Source: Dyella choica
GTDB taxonomy: Bacteria; Pseudomonadota; Gammaproteobacteria; Xanthomonadales; Rhodanobacteraceae
DNA length: 64,000 nucleotides
Direction of reading: 5' to 3'
Assembly: GCF_003977665.1 (NCBI RefSeq)
Contig: NZ_RYYV01000008.1
Span: forward strand, 124,001-188,000
How positions within the stretch are numbered: position 1 is the first letter of the stretch; each line of letters starts with the position of its first letter. The notes beneath the pieces were generated by a model. That model saw only the letters and a list, made by a program, of their open reading frames with translations. It did no database searches and was not told the DNA's origin. Shown here piece after piece: positions 1-9,494 of the stretch. The translations under genes were made by a program, and so were the position numbers.

Positions 1-377
1 ACTTCGGCGCCACCTGGACCGTCCGCTATTTCTCGGCCTTGAAGGAACCCTGTCGCGCGGGTGCGCCCAACCTGGCAGAGACCTTCCCGTGCAACGAGCC
101 CAATGCCTTCGTGCAGGGGCAAAAAGGCGCGTATCGCCAGGGCGCCTTGGCTTTCAATGACCTTCAGATCAGCTGGAAAGCGCCTTGGCACGGCCAGTTT
201 TCGGTGGGCGCCACCAACCTCTTCAACCGCCATGCCCCACTCAGCTATACCGGCGCGGAGAGCGTGATAGGCCCGTTGGGCCCGACCGGCACGGATGGCT
301 TTACGCAGTATGCGTATAACCCGCAGTACGACTTTGGCCGCGTGGTGTATTTGAAGTACGAACAGAAGCTGTTCTGA
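1..377 (+). CDS. TonB-dependent receptor, C-terminal end (partial)
   Basis: The reading frame is open from base 3 and enters from outside the window, so only about 124 C-terminal residues are visible. They show alternating beta-strand patterns, the motif GATNLFNRHAP typical of the last strands of outer-membrane receptors, and a terminal aromatic residue (KYEQKLF), which is the usual recognition signal for barrel insertion. Such receptors import siderophore-, vitamin- or sugar-type ligands using TonB energy. The ligand cannot be judged because the plug and most of the barrel are missing. The gene converges on the mdtC-like gene, with about 50 bases between the two stop codons. Confidence 0.8.
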   Translation, partial: FGATWTVRYFSALKEPCRAGAPNLAETFPCNEPNAFVQGQKGAYRQGALAFNDLQISWKAPWHGQFSVGATNLFNRHAPLSYTGAESVIGPLGPTGTDGFTQYAYNPQYDFGRVVYLKYEQKLF

Positions 378-426
378 GATCAAAAAAATCAGCGCAGGCT
401 GGGATGCAAGCGCCCAACCTGCGCGA

Positions 427-3400
427 TCAGGATTCGCGCGCGAGAGCGCGCGGCCTGCTTGCCTTTCGCTCCAGCTTGCGCAGACGCCACGCTGCCCAAC
501 GCTCGCTCAGGCACGAAAAGATCACATACAGCGCCGGCGTGCTGAGCAACGTCAGGCTCTGCGAAATCAGCAGCCCGCCGATCAAGGCGATACCTAGCGG
601 ACGGCGCAGGTCGGAACCTTCGCCCAGACCTATCGCGATCGGCAGGGCGGCGAGAATCGCCACCATGGTGGTCATCATGATCGGGCGGAAGCGCACGAGG
701 CTTGCCTCGCGCGCCGCTTCAAGCGCCGTCTTGCCGTGTTCGCGCTGCGCGACCAGGGCGAAGTCGATCATCATGATCGCGTTCTTCTTCACGATGCCGA
801 TCAACAGCACCAACGCAATCTGCGCGATCACCGACAGGTCCGTATGGGTGAGCCACATCGCCAGCAATGCGCCCACGCCGGCAGCAGGCAGCGTGGACAG
901 AATGGTGACGGGATGAATCAGGCTTTCGTAAAGAATGCCCAATACGATGTACACGGTGAGGATGGCTCCGAAGATGAGCAAGAGGCCGCCGCTTTGCGTT
1001 TGCTGGAAGCGGCGGAAGTCGCCGCCGATGTCGAGCTTGATATCGCCCGGCATACGCATGCTGTCTGCCGTGGCCTGTACCACCTGCAAAGCCTCGCTCA
1101 TGCTCACGTCAGGAGCGAGATTGAAGCTCAGGCTCATGATGGTGTGCTGGTTCATATGCGTGACCTGGGTCGGGGCCAGACCCGGCTCCTGGTGCGCGAA
1201 GGCGGATAGCCGCACCATCTTGCCGCTGCTGGAGCGCACCAGGAGGTCGTCGATCGAGCGCGGCGTGGCGGTTTGCCCCGGCAGCGCGTTGACCACCACC
1301 TTGTATTGGTTGAGATCGGCGTAGATGTTGCTGATCTGGCGCTGGCCGAAGGAATCGTAGATGGCCGCGTCGATATTGCCGACGTCCACCTTGAGGCGTG
1401 CCGCCCGGTCGCGGTCGATTACGAGGTTCTGTTGCAGGCCGGCGTCATCCAGGTCGCTGCCCACGTCCCGCAGTTTGGGGTTCTTGCGCAACGCCTCGAC
1501 CAGCCTGGGCAGCCACTCGCGCAGCTTGGCGGGGTCATCGCCCTGCAGCGACATCTGGTATTGCGCGCCCTGGCTGGAGCCGCCTCCGCCGAAGCTGGGC
1601 AGGTCCTGGATCGCGCGCAAGCGTACATTGAGGTCAGGGTATTGCGCCGCTTTTTTGCTGAGCCGCGTCAACACCGTGAAGGTGTCCTCGGTGCGGCCTT
1701 GCGCATGCGTCTTGAGCTGGATGTCGAACGAACCGGCCGTGCCAATGCGCGTGCTGCCCAGGCGGGAGCCGACCACCGCCACATCCGGGTCGTGCAGCAG
1801 CATGTCGATCAGCCGCTGCTGGCGGTTGGCCGAATCCTGGAACGAAACCGTGGCACCGGACGTGGCGCGACCGCGAATCAGGCCGGTGTCCTGCATGGGA
1901 AACAGGCTGGTCTTGATCTGGCCGGACATCACGATCGCCACCGTCACACCGATCAGGATCAGCGGCGTGAGCGACAACAGCAAGGCATGGCGCAGCGAGA
2001 AATCCAGCGACACCTCGTAAATCCGGAGCATGCGCTCGTGCAGGCGATCGATCGCACGGCCGAGCCCTGATGCCGTGCGCGTATCCGGGTGGCCGCGCAG
2101 GAACAGTCCGCATAGCGATGGCGTTAGGGTCAGCGAAACCAGGGCGGACACCACGATGGCGCCCACCAGGGTCAAGGTGAACTCCTGGAAGAACATGCCG
2201 ACGATGCCCTGCATGAACAGCAAGGGGATGAACACCGCCACCAGCGAGGCGGTAATGGAGACGATGGTGAAGCCGATCTCGCGCGCGCCGGCCAGCGCCG
2301 CCTGCATGCGCGTCATGCCCTGGTCGATATGCCGCACGACGTTTTCGATCACCACGATCGCGTCGTCCACCACGAAGCCGATGGCGATCACCGCCGCAAG
2401 CAAGGTGAGATTGTTCAGCGTGAAATTCATCGCATACATGACCACGGCTGCGCCGGCCAGCGACAACGGCACGGCCGAAGCGGCGATCAACGTGGGCGCC
2501 AGCCGGCGCAGGAACAGCGCCATCACCAGCACGACCATGGCCAGGCTGATCAGCAGCGTGGCCTGTACTTCATGCAGCGAAGCGCGAATGGTCGGGGTAC
2601 CGTCGAAATACGGCGTCAGCGTGGTGCCGGGCTGCAAATAACGACGCAACAACGGCACTTCCGCTTTCACGCGGTCGGTGACGCCGATGATGTTGGCGTT
2701 CGACTGCCGGAACACATACATCAGCACCGCCGGCTTGCCCTGGAACCAGGCAGCCTGATAAGCGTCCTGCTGGCCGTCATAGACTCGGGCCACATCCTTC
2801 AGGCGCACCGGCACGCCCTTGCCGCTGGTCGAAATCACCAGGCCGGCGAAATCACTCGCCGTATGCAGCGCGTCGTTGGCCTCCACCGCCATGGTGGTCC
2901 TGCCGTCGGAAAGAAAGCCCTTGGGCTGGAACACGTTGGCGGCGGTCAGCGCATTGCGCACTTGATCGGGAGAAAGCCCCATTGCGTTGAGTGCGCGCAG
3001 GTTGACATCAATGCGCACGGCCGGGGTAGCAGCGCCAAGGATATCCACTTCTGAAACACCCGGAAGCTGACGCAGCCGCTGCGCGAGCAGTGAGTCTGCC
3101 ACGTCATACAGATCGCGCGCAGACTGCGTTTCGGAGGTCAGCGCGAAGGCGATGATCGGATCGTCGTTGGGATTGGCCTTTTCATAACTGGGCAGGCTGT
3201 TGAGACCGGGCGGCAGATCCGGTTGCGCCGCGTTGATTGCCGCCTGCACGTCGCGCGCGGCGTCGTCGATCTTGCGGCTACCGTCGAAGATCAGGAACAC
3301 CAGGGTGCTGCCCAATGAGCTGACCGAACGCATGGTGTCGATGCCCGGAATTTGCCCCAGGTGACGTTCCAGCGGCGCCGCCACCGTGGCTGCCATGTTT

Positions 3401-3570
3401 TCCGCGCTGGCACCGGCCTGGTTGGCGTTCACGAAGATCACCGGGAATTGCATGTTCGGCAATGCGGCGACGCCAAGCAGCGAGTAACAGATGGCACCGA
3501 GCACGAACACACCCATCGCCAACAGCGAAGTTCCGATCGGGCGACGGATGAAGGGGGCGGAGAGGTTCAT
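427..3570 (-). CDS. mdtC: RND multidrug efflux permease, MdtC-like
   Basis: Inner-membrane proton/drug antiporter of the HAE-1 RND family, about 1047 residues, the usual length. It begins MNLSAPFIRRPIG, the standard first transmembrane helix. It keeps the central GFVVDDAIVVIENVVRHID helix, which carries the Asp pair of the proton relay, and the duplicated 12-helix layout with two large periplasmic loops. An upstream in-frame extension to 3681 would translate a repeat element, so the ATG at 3570 is preferred although it lacks a strong ribosome binding site. It is the last gene of the operon; a 73-base palindromic repeat lies between it and the MdtB-like gene. MdtB and MdtC normally form a heterotrimer fed by MdtA. 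No TolC-type gene is visible nearby. Confidence 0.9.
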   Translation of the reverse strand: MNLSAPFIRRPIGTSLLAMGVFVLGAICYSLLGVAALPNMQFPVIFVNANQAGASAENMAATVAAPLERHLGQIPGIDTMRSVSSLGSTLVFLIFDGSRKIDDAARDVQAAINAAQPDLPPGLNSLPSYEKANPNDDPIIAFALTSETQSARDLYDVADSLLAQRLRQLPGVSEVDILGAATPAVRIDVNLRALNAMGLSPDQVRNALTAANVFQPKGFLSDGRTTMAVEANDALHTASDFAGLVISTSGKGVPVRLKDVARVYDGQQDAYQAAWFQGKPAVLMYVFRQSNANIIGVTDRVKAEVPLLRRYLQPGTTLTPYFDGTPTIRASLHEVQATLLISLAMVVLVMALFLRRLAPTLIAASAVPLSLAGAAVVMYAMNFTLNNLTLLAAVIAIGFVVDDAIVVIENVVRHIDQGMTRMQAALAGAREIGFTIVSITASLVAVFIPLLFMQGIVGMFFQEFTLTLVGAIVVSALVSLTLTPSLCGLFLRGHPDTRTASGLGRAIDRLHERMLRIYEVSLDFSLRHALLLSLTPLILIGVTVAIVMSGQIKTSLFPMQDTGLIRGRATSGATVSFQDSANRQQRLIDMLLHDPDVAVVGSRLGSTRIGTAGSFDIQLKTHAQGRTEDTFTVLTRLSKKAAQYPDLNVRLRAIQDLPSFGGGGSSQGAQYQMSLQGDDPAKLREWLPRLVEALRKNPKLRDVGSDLDDAGLQQNLVIDRDRAARLKVDVGNIDAAIYDSFGQRQISNIYADLNQYKVVVNALPGQTATPRSIDDLLVRSSSGKMVRLSAFAHQEPGLAPTQVTHMNQHTIMSLSFNLAPDVSMSEALQVVQATADSMRMPGDIKLDIGGDFRRFQQTQSGGLLLIFGAILTVYIVLGILYESLIHPVTILSTLPAAGVGALLAMWLTHTDLSVIAQIALVLLIGIVKKNAIMMIDFALVAQREHGKTALEAAREASLVRFRPIMMTTMVAILAALPIAIGLGEGSDLRRPLGIALIGGLLISQSLTLLSTPALYVIFSCLSERWAAWRLRKLERKASRPRALARES

Positions 3571-3655
3571 GCGGGAAACAACGTGCGACGGGTAAAAAGG
3601 TTGAGGCTCGTTTGCCCCTGCAAAGAAGCGAGGGGGCGGCACATCGCACGATGGC

Positions 3656-3728
3656 GTAGGCTGGGATGGCAATCCCAGCATCGCGATGCGACGTGCATGG
3701 CAATGCTGGGATTGCCATCCCAGCCTAC
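3656..3728. repeat. GTAGGCTGGG-type palindromic repeat (REP pair)
   Basis: Two inverted copies of a short unit (GTAGGCTGGGATGGCAATCC and its complement) surround a short spacer, with a second inner pair of CCCAGCAT/ATGCTGGG arms. It sits in the 174-base gap between the two RND permease genes, so it would be transcribed as a strong hairpin inside the operon. The same family recurs at least seven more times in this window. Confidence 0.9.
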
Positions 3729-3744
3729 GCCGTCATATGGGGTT

Positions 3745-6700
3745 TTATGCAGCGTCACGCGCGGCGTGACGCATGGCTCGCCGCTCCCTGCGCGCCTGCA
3801 GCCACTCCGAGAATCGCTCCATATAGAGGTAAATGACCGGCGTGGTGTACAGCGTCACCAACTGCGACAGTAACAAGCCGCCAACGATCGACACGCCCAG
3901 CGGACGGCGCAACTCGGCGCCGATGCCGTTGCCCAGCGCCAGCGGCAACGCGCCAAGCATCGCCGCGGCGGTGGTCATCATGATCGGACGGAAGCGCAAC
4001 AGGCAGGCCCGGCGGATCGCTTCGCGCGGCGTCATGCCGGTGCGCTGCGCCTCGATCGCGAAGTCGATCATCATGATCGCGTTCTTTTTCACGATGCCGA
4101 TCAGCAGCACGATGCCGACGATGCCGTCGACCGACAGGCTCATATTGCACAGGATCAGCGCCAGCAGCGCACCCACGCCGGCCGGGGGCAAGGTGGAGAT
4201 GATGGTGATCGGGTGGATGTAGCTCTCGTACAGCACGCCCAGCACGATGTAGATCACGATGATCGAGGCCAGCAGCAGCAAGGCTTCGTTGCCCAGCGAG
4301 GAGGAGAACTCCGCCGCCTTGCCGATGAACTGCCCGCGGACCTGCGGAGGGAGGTTGAGCTGCTGCTCGACCTGCTGGATCGCCTCTACCGCCTCGGACA
4401 GTGAATAGCCTGGTGCGAGGTTGAAGGACAGCGTCACGGCCGGCAACTGCTGCTGGTGACTGATCACCAGCGGCGAGGTAGTCACTTGCGCATTCACCAA
4501 CGAGGCCAGCGGAATGGTACCGCCGGCGCCGATGATGATGCCGGTATTGGCGGTCGCGATGCCGGTCACCGTCGCCGAGTTGCTCGAGGCCGCCTGGCCG
4601 AACGTGGTGGCGTTGCTGCCGGTCAGTGCACCGCCGCCATTGCTCTTTACCGTGATCTGATTGAGCAGCGCAGTGCTGGTGCGGAACTGCGGCTCCACCT
4701 CCAGCACTACGCGGTACTGGTTCAATTGCGTGAAGATGGTGGAGATCTGGCGCTGGCCGAAGGAGTCGTACAGCGTGTCGTCGATGGCCTGCACCGGGAC
4801 ACCCAGCGTGCTGGCCTTGTCGCGATCGATGGTCAGCTTGAGCGCCGTGCCCTGGTCGGCCAGGTTGTTGTCCACATCCGCCAACTCCGGCCGCTGGCGC
4901 AGCGCCTGCGTCATCTTGGTTGCCGCATCGGCGAGTTCCTGGGTACTCACGTCGGACATCGAGTACTGGTATTCGGTGGCGGCCACGCGCGTATCCAGCG
5001 TGACGTCCTGGACCGGCTTCAGGTACAACGCCACGCCCGGGATATTCACCGCGTCATTCTGCAAGCTCGCCACCACGTCATCGAGGCTGCCGCGCTTGCT
5101 GCGCTCCTTCAATACGATGCTGAGCTGGCCCTGGTTGAGCGTGGGGTTGATGGTACCGGCGCCAATGAACGCCGCCACGCCCGCCACGTTGGGATTCTTT
5201 TGCAGCGCGTCGGCCACCGCCTTGGTGCGCTGTTCCATCTGCGGGAAGGCGACGTTCTGGTCGGCCTGCACCACGCCGGTAATCAGACCGGTGTCCTGTT
5301 CAGGCAGCAGGCCTTTTGGAATCGCCACGTACAGGAATACCGTCACCACTACGGCGGAGATTGCCACCACGATCATCAGGCGCTGGTGATCCAGCACCCA
5401 GTCGAGCGTGCGCTCGTACAAGCCCACCGTGCGCGCCCACACCGTTCGCTTGCCGGCAGCCGCATGGCGCTCGTGCGCATCGTCACCTTCGGGTAGCGCA
5501 TCCGGCTTCAACAGGTAGGCGCACATCATCGGTGTCAGCGTCAGCGACACCAGCATGGAGATCACCACCGCGGTGGCGAGCACCCAGGCGAATTCGTGGA
5601 ACAGGCGGCCGGTGACGCCAGGCATCAGCAACAGCGGCAGGAACACCGCGATCAGCGACACGGTCAGCGACAGCACGGTGAAGCCGATTTCCTTGGCGCC
5701 GATCTCCGCTGCTTCCTTGCCGTCCTTACCCTGTTCGATGTAGCGCACGATGTTCTCGATCATCACGATCGCATCGTCCACCACGAAGCCGGTGGCCACG
5801 GTCAGCGCCATCAGCGACAGGTTGTCCAGCGACATGCCGGCAAAAGCCATCACACCGAACGTACCCAGCAGGGACAGCGGCACCGCTATCGACGGAATCA
5901 CCGTCGCCCACAGCCGGCGCAGGAACACGAAGATCACCGCCACCACCAGGCCGATGGTGAGCAGCAGGGTGAACTGCACGTCCTCCACCGAGGCACGGAT
6001 GGTGATGGTGCGGTCGGCGAACACGTCCAGATGCACGTCCGCCGGCAACACGCTGCGCAACTGCGGCATGATGTCGCGGATGTGCTGCACGGTCTCAACG
6101 ATGTTCGCGCCCGGCTGACGGCGGATGTCCAGCAGCACCGCCGGCTTGCCGTTGGCCCATGCGGCGAGCTGGTCGTTCTCCACGCCATCGATCACCTTGG
6201 CCACGTCGGACAGGCGCACCGGCGCATTTTTGCTGCTGTTGTAGGAAATGATGATGTTCTTGTATTCGGCCGCCTTTTCCAGCTGATCGTTGGTGGAAAT
6301 GGTGTACGACTGCGTGGCGCCGTTGAGCGTGCCCTTGGGCGCGTTCACATTCGCCTGGGCCAGCGCGCTGCGTACGTCTTCCATGGTGAGGCCAAGATTG
6401 GCCAGCTGCGACGGATTCACCTGGATGCGCACCGCAGGCCGCACGTTGCCGGCGATCGACACCAGGCCCACGCCAGGCACCTGCGAAAGCTTCTGCGCGA
6501 GGATCGAATCGGCCAGATCATTCACGTAACGCAGCTGACGGCTGTCCGAGGTGAGCATCAGGGACAAGATCGGCGCATCGGCCGGGTTCACGCGGTTGTA
6601 GACCGGTGGATACGGCAGCGTGCTGGGCAGCGTGCCGCGCGCCTGGTTGATCATCGCCTGCACGTCCTGCGCGGCGATGTCGATATCGCGGTTCATATTG

Positions 6701-6984
6701 AACTGCAACACGATGGTGGACAGGCCCGCCGACGAATCGGAGGTCATCATGTCCAGGCCGGAGATCTGGCCGAGCTGGCGCTCCAGCGGCGTGGTGACCA
6801 GCGAAGCCATGGTCGAAGCGCTGGCGCCCGGATACGTGGTGGTCACCACCAGGCTGGGGGCTTCGATTTCCGGCAGCGCGGAGACGGGCAGCTCGCGATA
6901 GCCGAGCACGCCGAGCAGCATCACCGCCACCATCAGGAGCGAGGTGGCGATGGGGCGGCGGATGAAAAGGGTTGAGAATCCCAT
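3745..6984 (-). CDS. mdtB: RND multidrug efflux permease, MdtB-like
   Basis: Second RND permease, about 1079 residues, slightly longer than usual. N-terminus MGFSTLFIRRPIATSLLM; ELPVSALPEIEAP, VSGLDMM-type porter segments and TGFVVDDAIVMIENIVRYIE around the proton-relay Asp pair are all present. The extra length comes mainly from a Ser/Thr/Ala/Gly-rich insertion in the second periplasmic loop (about residues 830-870, including GQAASSNSATVTG). The ATG at 6984 is preferred over a TTG eight codons upstream because it starts at the normal family position. It follows the adaptor gene by 81 bases. The pair with the downstream permease resembles MdtB/MdtC more than single-permease AcrB systems. Confidence 0.9.
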   Translation of the reverse strand: MGFSTLFIRRPIATSLLMVAVMLLGVLGYRELPVSALPEIEAPSLVVTTTYPGASASTMASLVTTPLERQLGQISGLDMMTSDSSAGLSTIVLQFNMNRDIDIAAQDVQAMINQARGTLPSTLPYPPVYNRVNPADAPILSLMLTSDSRQLRYVNDLADSILAQKLSQVPGVGLVSIAGNVRPAVRIQVNPSQLANLGLTMEDVRSALAQANVNAPKGTLNGATQSYTISTNDQLEKAAEYKNIIISYNSSKNAPVRLSDVAKVIDGVENDQLAAWANGKPAVLLDIRRQPGANIVETVQHIRDIMPQLRSVLPADVHLDVFADRTITIRASVEDVQFTLLLTIGLVVAVIFVFLRRLWATVIPSIAVPLSLLGTFGVMAFAGMSLDNLSLMALTVATGFVVDDAIVMIENIVRYIEQGKDGKEAAEIGAKEIGFTVLSLTVSLIAVFLPLLLMPGVTGRLFHEFAWVLATAVVISMLVSLTLTPMMCAYLLKPDALPEGDDAHERHAAAGKRTVWARTVGLYERTLDWVLDHQRLMIVVAISAVVVTVFLYVAIPKGLLPEQDTGLITGVVQADQNVAFPQMEQRTKAVADALQKNPNVAGVAAFIGAGTINPTLNQGQLSIVLKERSKRGSLDDVVASLQNDAVNIPGVALYLKPVQDVTLDTRVAATEYQYSMSDVSTQELADAATKMTQALRQRPELADVDNNLADQGTALKLTIDRDKASTLGVPVQAIDDTLYDSFGQRQISTIFTQLNQYRVVLEVEPQFRTSTALLNQITVKSNGGGALTGSNATTFGQAASSNSATVTGIATANTGIIIGAGGTIPLASLVNAQVTTSPLVISHQQQLPAVTLSFNLAPGYSLSEAVEAIQQVEQQLNLPPQVRGQFIGKAAEFSSSLGNEALLLLASIIVIYIVLGVLYESYIHPITIISTLPPAGVGALLALILCNMSLSVDGIVGIVLLIGIVKKNAIMMIDFAIEAQRTGMTPREAIRRACLLRFRPIMMTTAAAMLGALPLALGNGIGAELRRPLGVSIVGGLLLSQLVTLYTTPVIYLYMERFSEWLQARRERRAMRHAARDAA

Positions 6985-7065
6985 GGTCGTCGCACTATCC
7001 GTGATCAAAGCCTAGTCGAAGCCCCTCCCGCTCCGGGAGAGGGAATGGAATGGCGCGGGGCTTGA

Positions 7066-8337
7066 TCAACCGGCGCTGGCACCGCGCTTACCGCCCTGCT
7101 TGCCCTTGTTGCCATCCGAAGTCACCTGCACCGGCGGCACTTCGCCCGGCTTCAGCGCCTTCACCTTGCTGCCTGGCTTGAGGCGGAACTGGCCCTCGGT
7201 CACCACCTGGTCACCGTCGTTCAGGCCGGTGCTCACCATCACGTGGCTATCACCCACTTCGCCAGCGATATTCACCGGTTGCATCGCCACCGTCTGGTCC
7301 TGCTGCAGCTTGTAGACGAAATCGCCATCCGGACCACGCTGCACCGCCTGGGCGGGAATCACCAGGCCGCCGGCCACGGTGCGCACGCGCAGCCGCACAT
7401 TCACGAACTGGCCCGGCCACAGCGCGCTGGTGGGATTGGCGAAGATCGCGCGCAGTTTGAAGGTCCCGGTGGAGGTATCGATCAGATTGTCGACCACTTG
7501 CAGCGTGCCAGTCGTATCCAGCGGATGCGCATCGGCGCGGTCCAGCGCGATCACCTCCAGCTTGTTGCTGCCGTTCTGGAAGGAATCGCGCACCGCCTCG
7601 AGGTTCTGCTCCGGCAGGGGAAACACGATGTAGATCGGCTGGACTTGCGTGAGCGTGACGATGGCCGTGCTGGTGGTCACGACATTGCCCGGGTCGACCT
7701 GGCGGATGCCGGCCACGCCATCGATCGGCGAAATGATCTTGGTGAAATCGAGTTGCACCTTGGTCGAGCGTACGCTGGCCTCGTCAGCCACCACCGTCGC
7801 CTTGAGCTGGTTGACGTTGTTGCGGTAGGTATCGATGTTCAACGCCGCCACATAGCCGCTGGCCACCAGCTTCTGGTTGCGGTCCAGCGTGCTGATGGCG
7901 GTGGCCAGCGAGGCTTCGTCCTGCTTCTGCTTCGCCACGGCCTGGTCATAGGCAGCCTGATAGGTGCGCGGGTCGATCTGCGCGATCACGTCGCCCTTCT
8001 TCACCGCCTGGCCTTCCTGGAAGTTGATCTCCCACAGCTGGCCGCCAACCTGCGGATTGATCGTGACGCTGTTGCGCGCAGTAACGGTACCAAGGGCGGT
8101 CAGATACACCGGCACGCTCTGCTTGACGGTGGGCTCTACCGTCACCGGCACCGGCGTGTTGTCCTTGTCCTGGCCATTGGCGCCTGACGTTCCCGGGGCG
8201 CCGCCGTCCTGGGCCGACGATTTGTGATGGCCGCCGGCTCCGGCTTCCGCGCCGGGCTTATGCAGCAGGCGGTAGCCCACTCCACCCACCACAAGCACGA
8301 CGATGACGGTCAACGCGATCTTCCAAAAACGCGACAT
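7066..8337 (-). CDS. mdtA: RND periplasmic adaptor (membrane fusion protein), MdtA-like
   Basis: Periplasmic adaptor of about 423 residues linking RND permeases to an outer-membrane channel. It has an N-terminal membrane anchor (IALTVIVVLVVGGVGY), a biotinyl-lipoyl half-motif (GQLWEINFQEGQAVKKGDVIAQID), a helical hairpin, the second lipoyl half and beta-barrel, and a Lys/Gly-rich tail (GNKGKQGGKRG). The start is well fixed: AGGAG lies six bases before the ATG at 8337. First gene of the mdtABC-like operon; the promoter must lie in the 445-base gap shared with the divergent cytochrome gene. Confidence 0.9.
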   Translation of the reverse strand: MSRFWKIALTVIVVLVVGGVGYRLLHKPGAEAGAGGHHKSSAQDGGAPGTSGANGQDKDNTPVPVTVEPTVKQSVPVYLTALGTVTARNSVTINPQVGGQLWEINFQEGQAVKKGDVIAQIDPRTYQAAYDQAVAKQKQDEASLATAISTLDRNQKLVASGYVAALNIDTYRNNVNQLKATVVADEASVRSTKVQLDFTKIISPIDGVAGIRQVDPGNVVTTSTAIVTLTQVQPIYIVFPLPEQNLEAVRDSFQNGSNKLEVIALDRADAHPLDTTGTLQVVDNLIDTSTGTFKLRAIFANPTSALWPGQFVNVRLRVRTVAGGLVIPAQAVQRGPDGDFVYKLQQDQTVAMQPVNIAGEVGDSHVMVSTGLNDGDQVVTEGQFRLKPGSKVKALKPGEVPPVQVTSDGNKGKQGGKRGASAG

Positions 8338-8782
8338 GTGAAACTCCTGCAATAAAACGGCGAAACCACCCGACTCCGCCGGCGCAAACGATGCATTCTT
8401 GCGTTATAGCTTGCGAACAAGCATAGGCGCTGCCCAACGAACTTGGACAATGCCAGTCGACACGGGTGCCTTATGACCGATGGCATAGTCCTGGCGGCAC
8501 AGTCTTGGGAGGGTAGCAGCCGGGCGTGACGGTATGCCTTCCGGATTGGCGCGGCGCTACACAACTTTACGTCCCCGGACAAATCGCCGCGGTGCGGCAG
8601 CGGGGATACGGCGGGCCGGTAGCTCAACTTGTTGCGGGCTTCGTCTATACTCCAAGCCTTGTTGCGCGCGGTAATCGGAGCGATCCGGGCTGCCGCGGCA
8701 GGGTCGCCAGGGGCGCCAAGGTACGTCACGGGGGAAGCGTGGCGGCTTTCCAGACTAATCATTCGATGACTGGAGTACTTGC
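8338..8782. other. Divergent intergenic region, mdtA / cytochrome c5
   Basis: No convincing gene. An open frame on the minus strand runs through it but has no family resemblance and overlaps the mdtA start. A small inverted repeat, GCTTG-CGAA-CAAGC (8409-8422), next to a TATAAC on the minus strand, could belong to the mdtA promoter. A TATACT at 8646-8651 is a possible -10 for the cytochrome gene, but no good -35 accompanies it. These assignments are weak. Confidence 0.4.
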
Positions 8783-9316
8783 GTGAGCGGTTCCATGAGC
8801 AAATCCGACCAGAGTTTCCTGCGTCAGTTCTCGCTGCTGATCGCTGGCCTCGGCGTACTGACCCTGGTCCTGATCTTTACCGCATGGACGATCTACGAGC
8901 ACGAGCCGAAGGAAACCGATCCGAACGCCGCGCAACAACTTTCCACCAGCCTCGCGCCGAACGGCGCCGTCTATGCAGGCAACACCGGTCGCGCCGCCAT
9001 GCTGGCCGCGCAGGAAGCCGCCGCCAAAGCCGCCGCCGCACAGGTCGCCTACGGCGGCACCACCGACGGCAAGACCATCTACGACAACCTTTGCCATAGC
9101 TGCCATACCGCCGGCGTGGCTGGCGCGCCGGTACTGGGCAACAAGGCTGTCTGGGCGCCGCGCGTCGCGCAGGGCCTGGACACGCTGGTCAAGCACGCCA
9201 TCGACGGCTACCACGGCCCGGATGGCAACACGATGCCGGCCAAGGGCGGCAACCCTTCGCTGACCGATGCGCAGGTACAGGCGGCGGTGAAGTGGATCGT
9301 GGATCAGGCGAAATAA
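8783..9316 (+). CDS. Membrane-anchored cytochrome c5-type protein
   Basis: Monoheme c-type cytochrome of 177 residues. An N-terminal membrane segment (LLIAGLGVLTLVLIFTAW) tethers it to the inner membrane, an Ala-rich linker follows, and the C-terminal domain holds the heme motif CHSCH and a probable Met axial ligand in NTMPAKGG. It is likely an electron carrier between the bc1 complex or dehydrogenases and a terminal oxidase. The GTG start at 8783 is supported by GGAG seven bases upstream; an ATG four codons later is less well placed. It appears monocistronic. Confidence 0.88.
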   Translation: MSGSMSKSDQSFLRQFSLLIAGLGVLTLVLIFTAWTIYEHEPKETDPNAAQQLSTSLAPNGAVYAGNTGRAAMLAAQEAAAKAAAAQVAYGGTTDGKTIYDNLCHSCHTAGVAGAPVLGNKAVWAPRVAQGLDTLVKHAIDGYHGPDGNTMPAKGGNPSLTDAQVQAAVKWIVDQAK

Positions 9317-9357
9317 GTTACGGTTCGCGCTGAACACCGCCGCCAGGTGGCAGCCCC

Positions 9358-9431
9358 GTAGGCTGAGTTGCGAAACCCAGCATTACCATACATGCCAAAC
9401 GCGCGATGCTGGGATTGCCATCCCAACCTAC
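9358..9431. repeat. GTAGGCTGGG-type palindromic repeat, slightly degenerate
   Basis: Left arm GTAGGCTGAGTTGCGAAACC and right arm ending CCCAACCTAC, with inner CCCAGCAT and ATGCTGGG pairs. It stands between the cytochrome gene and the following hydrolase gene. Confidence 0.85.
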
Positions 9432-9494
9432 GCAAAGGTTGGCAGCGAGCCCCCTGGAAAACGCGAACCGAGCTGGGCAGCTATCATTCGCCGC

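Noticed and set aside
1273..2070. Long open frame antisense to mdtC
   Set aside because: Arg/His/Gln-rich composition without family motifs; it is the mirror of high-GC third-position bias in the efflux gene.
8338..8782. tRNA or small RNA in the mdtA/cytochrome gap (GGTAGCTCAA occurs at about 8617)
   Set aside because: No cloverleaf arms, T-loop or CCA end can be built around it.
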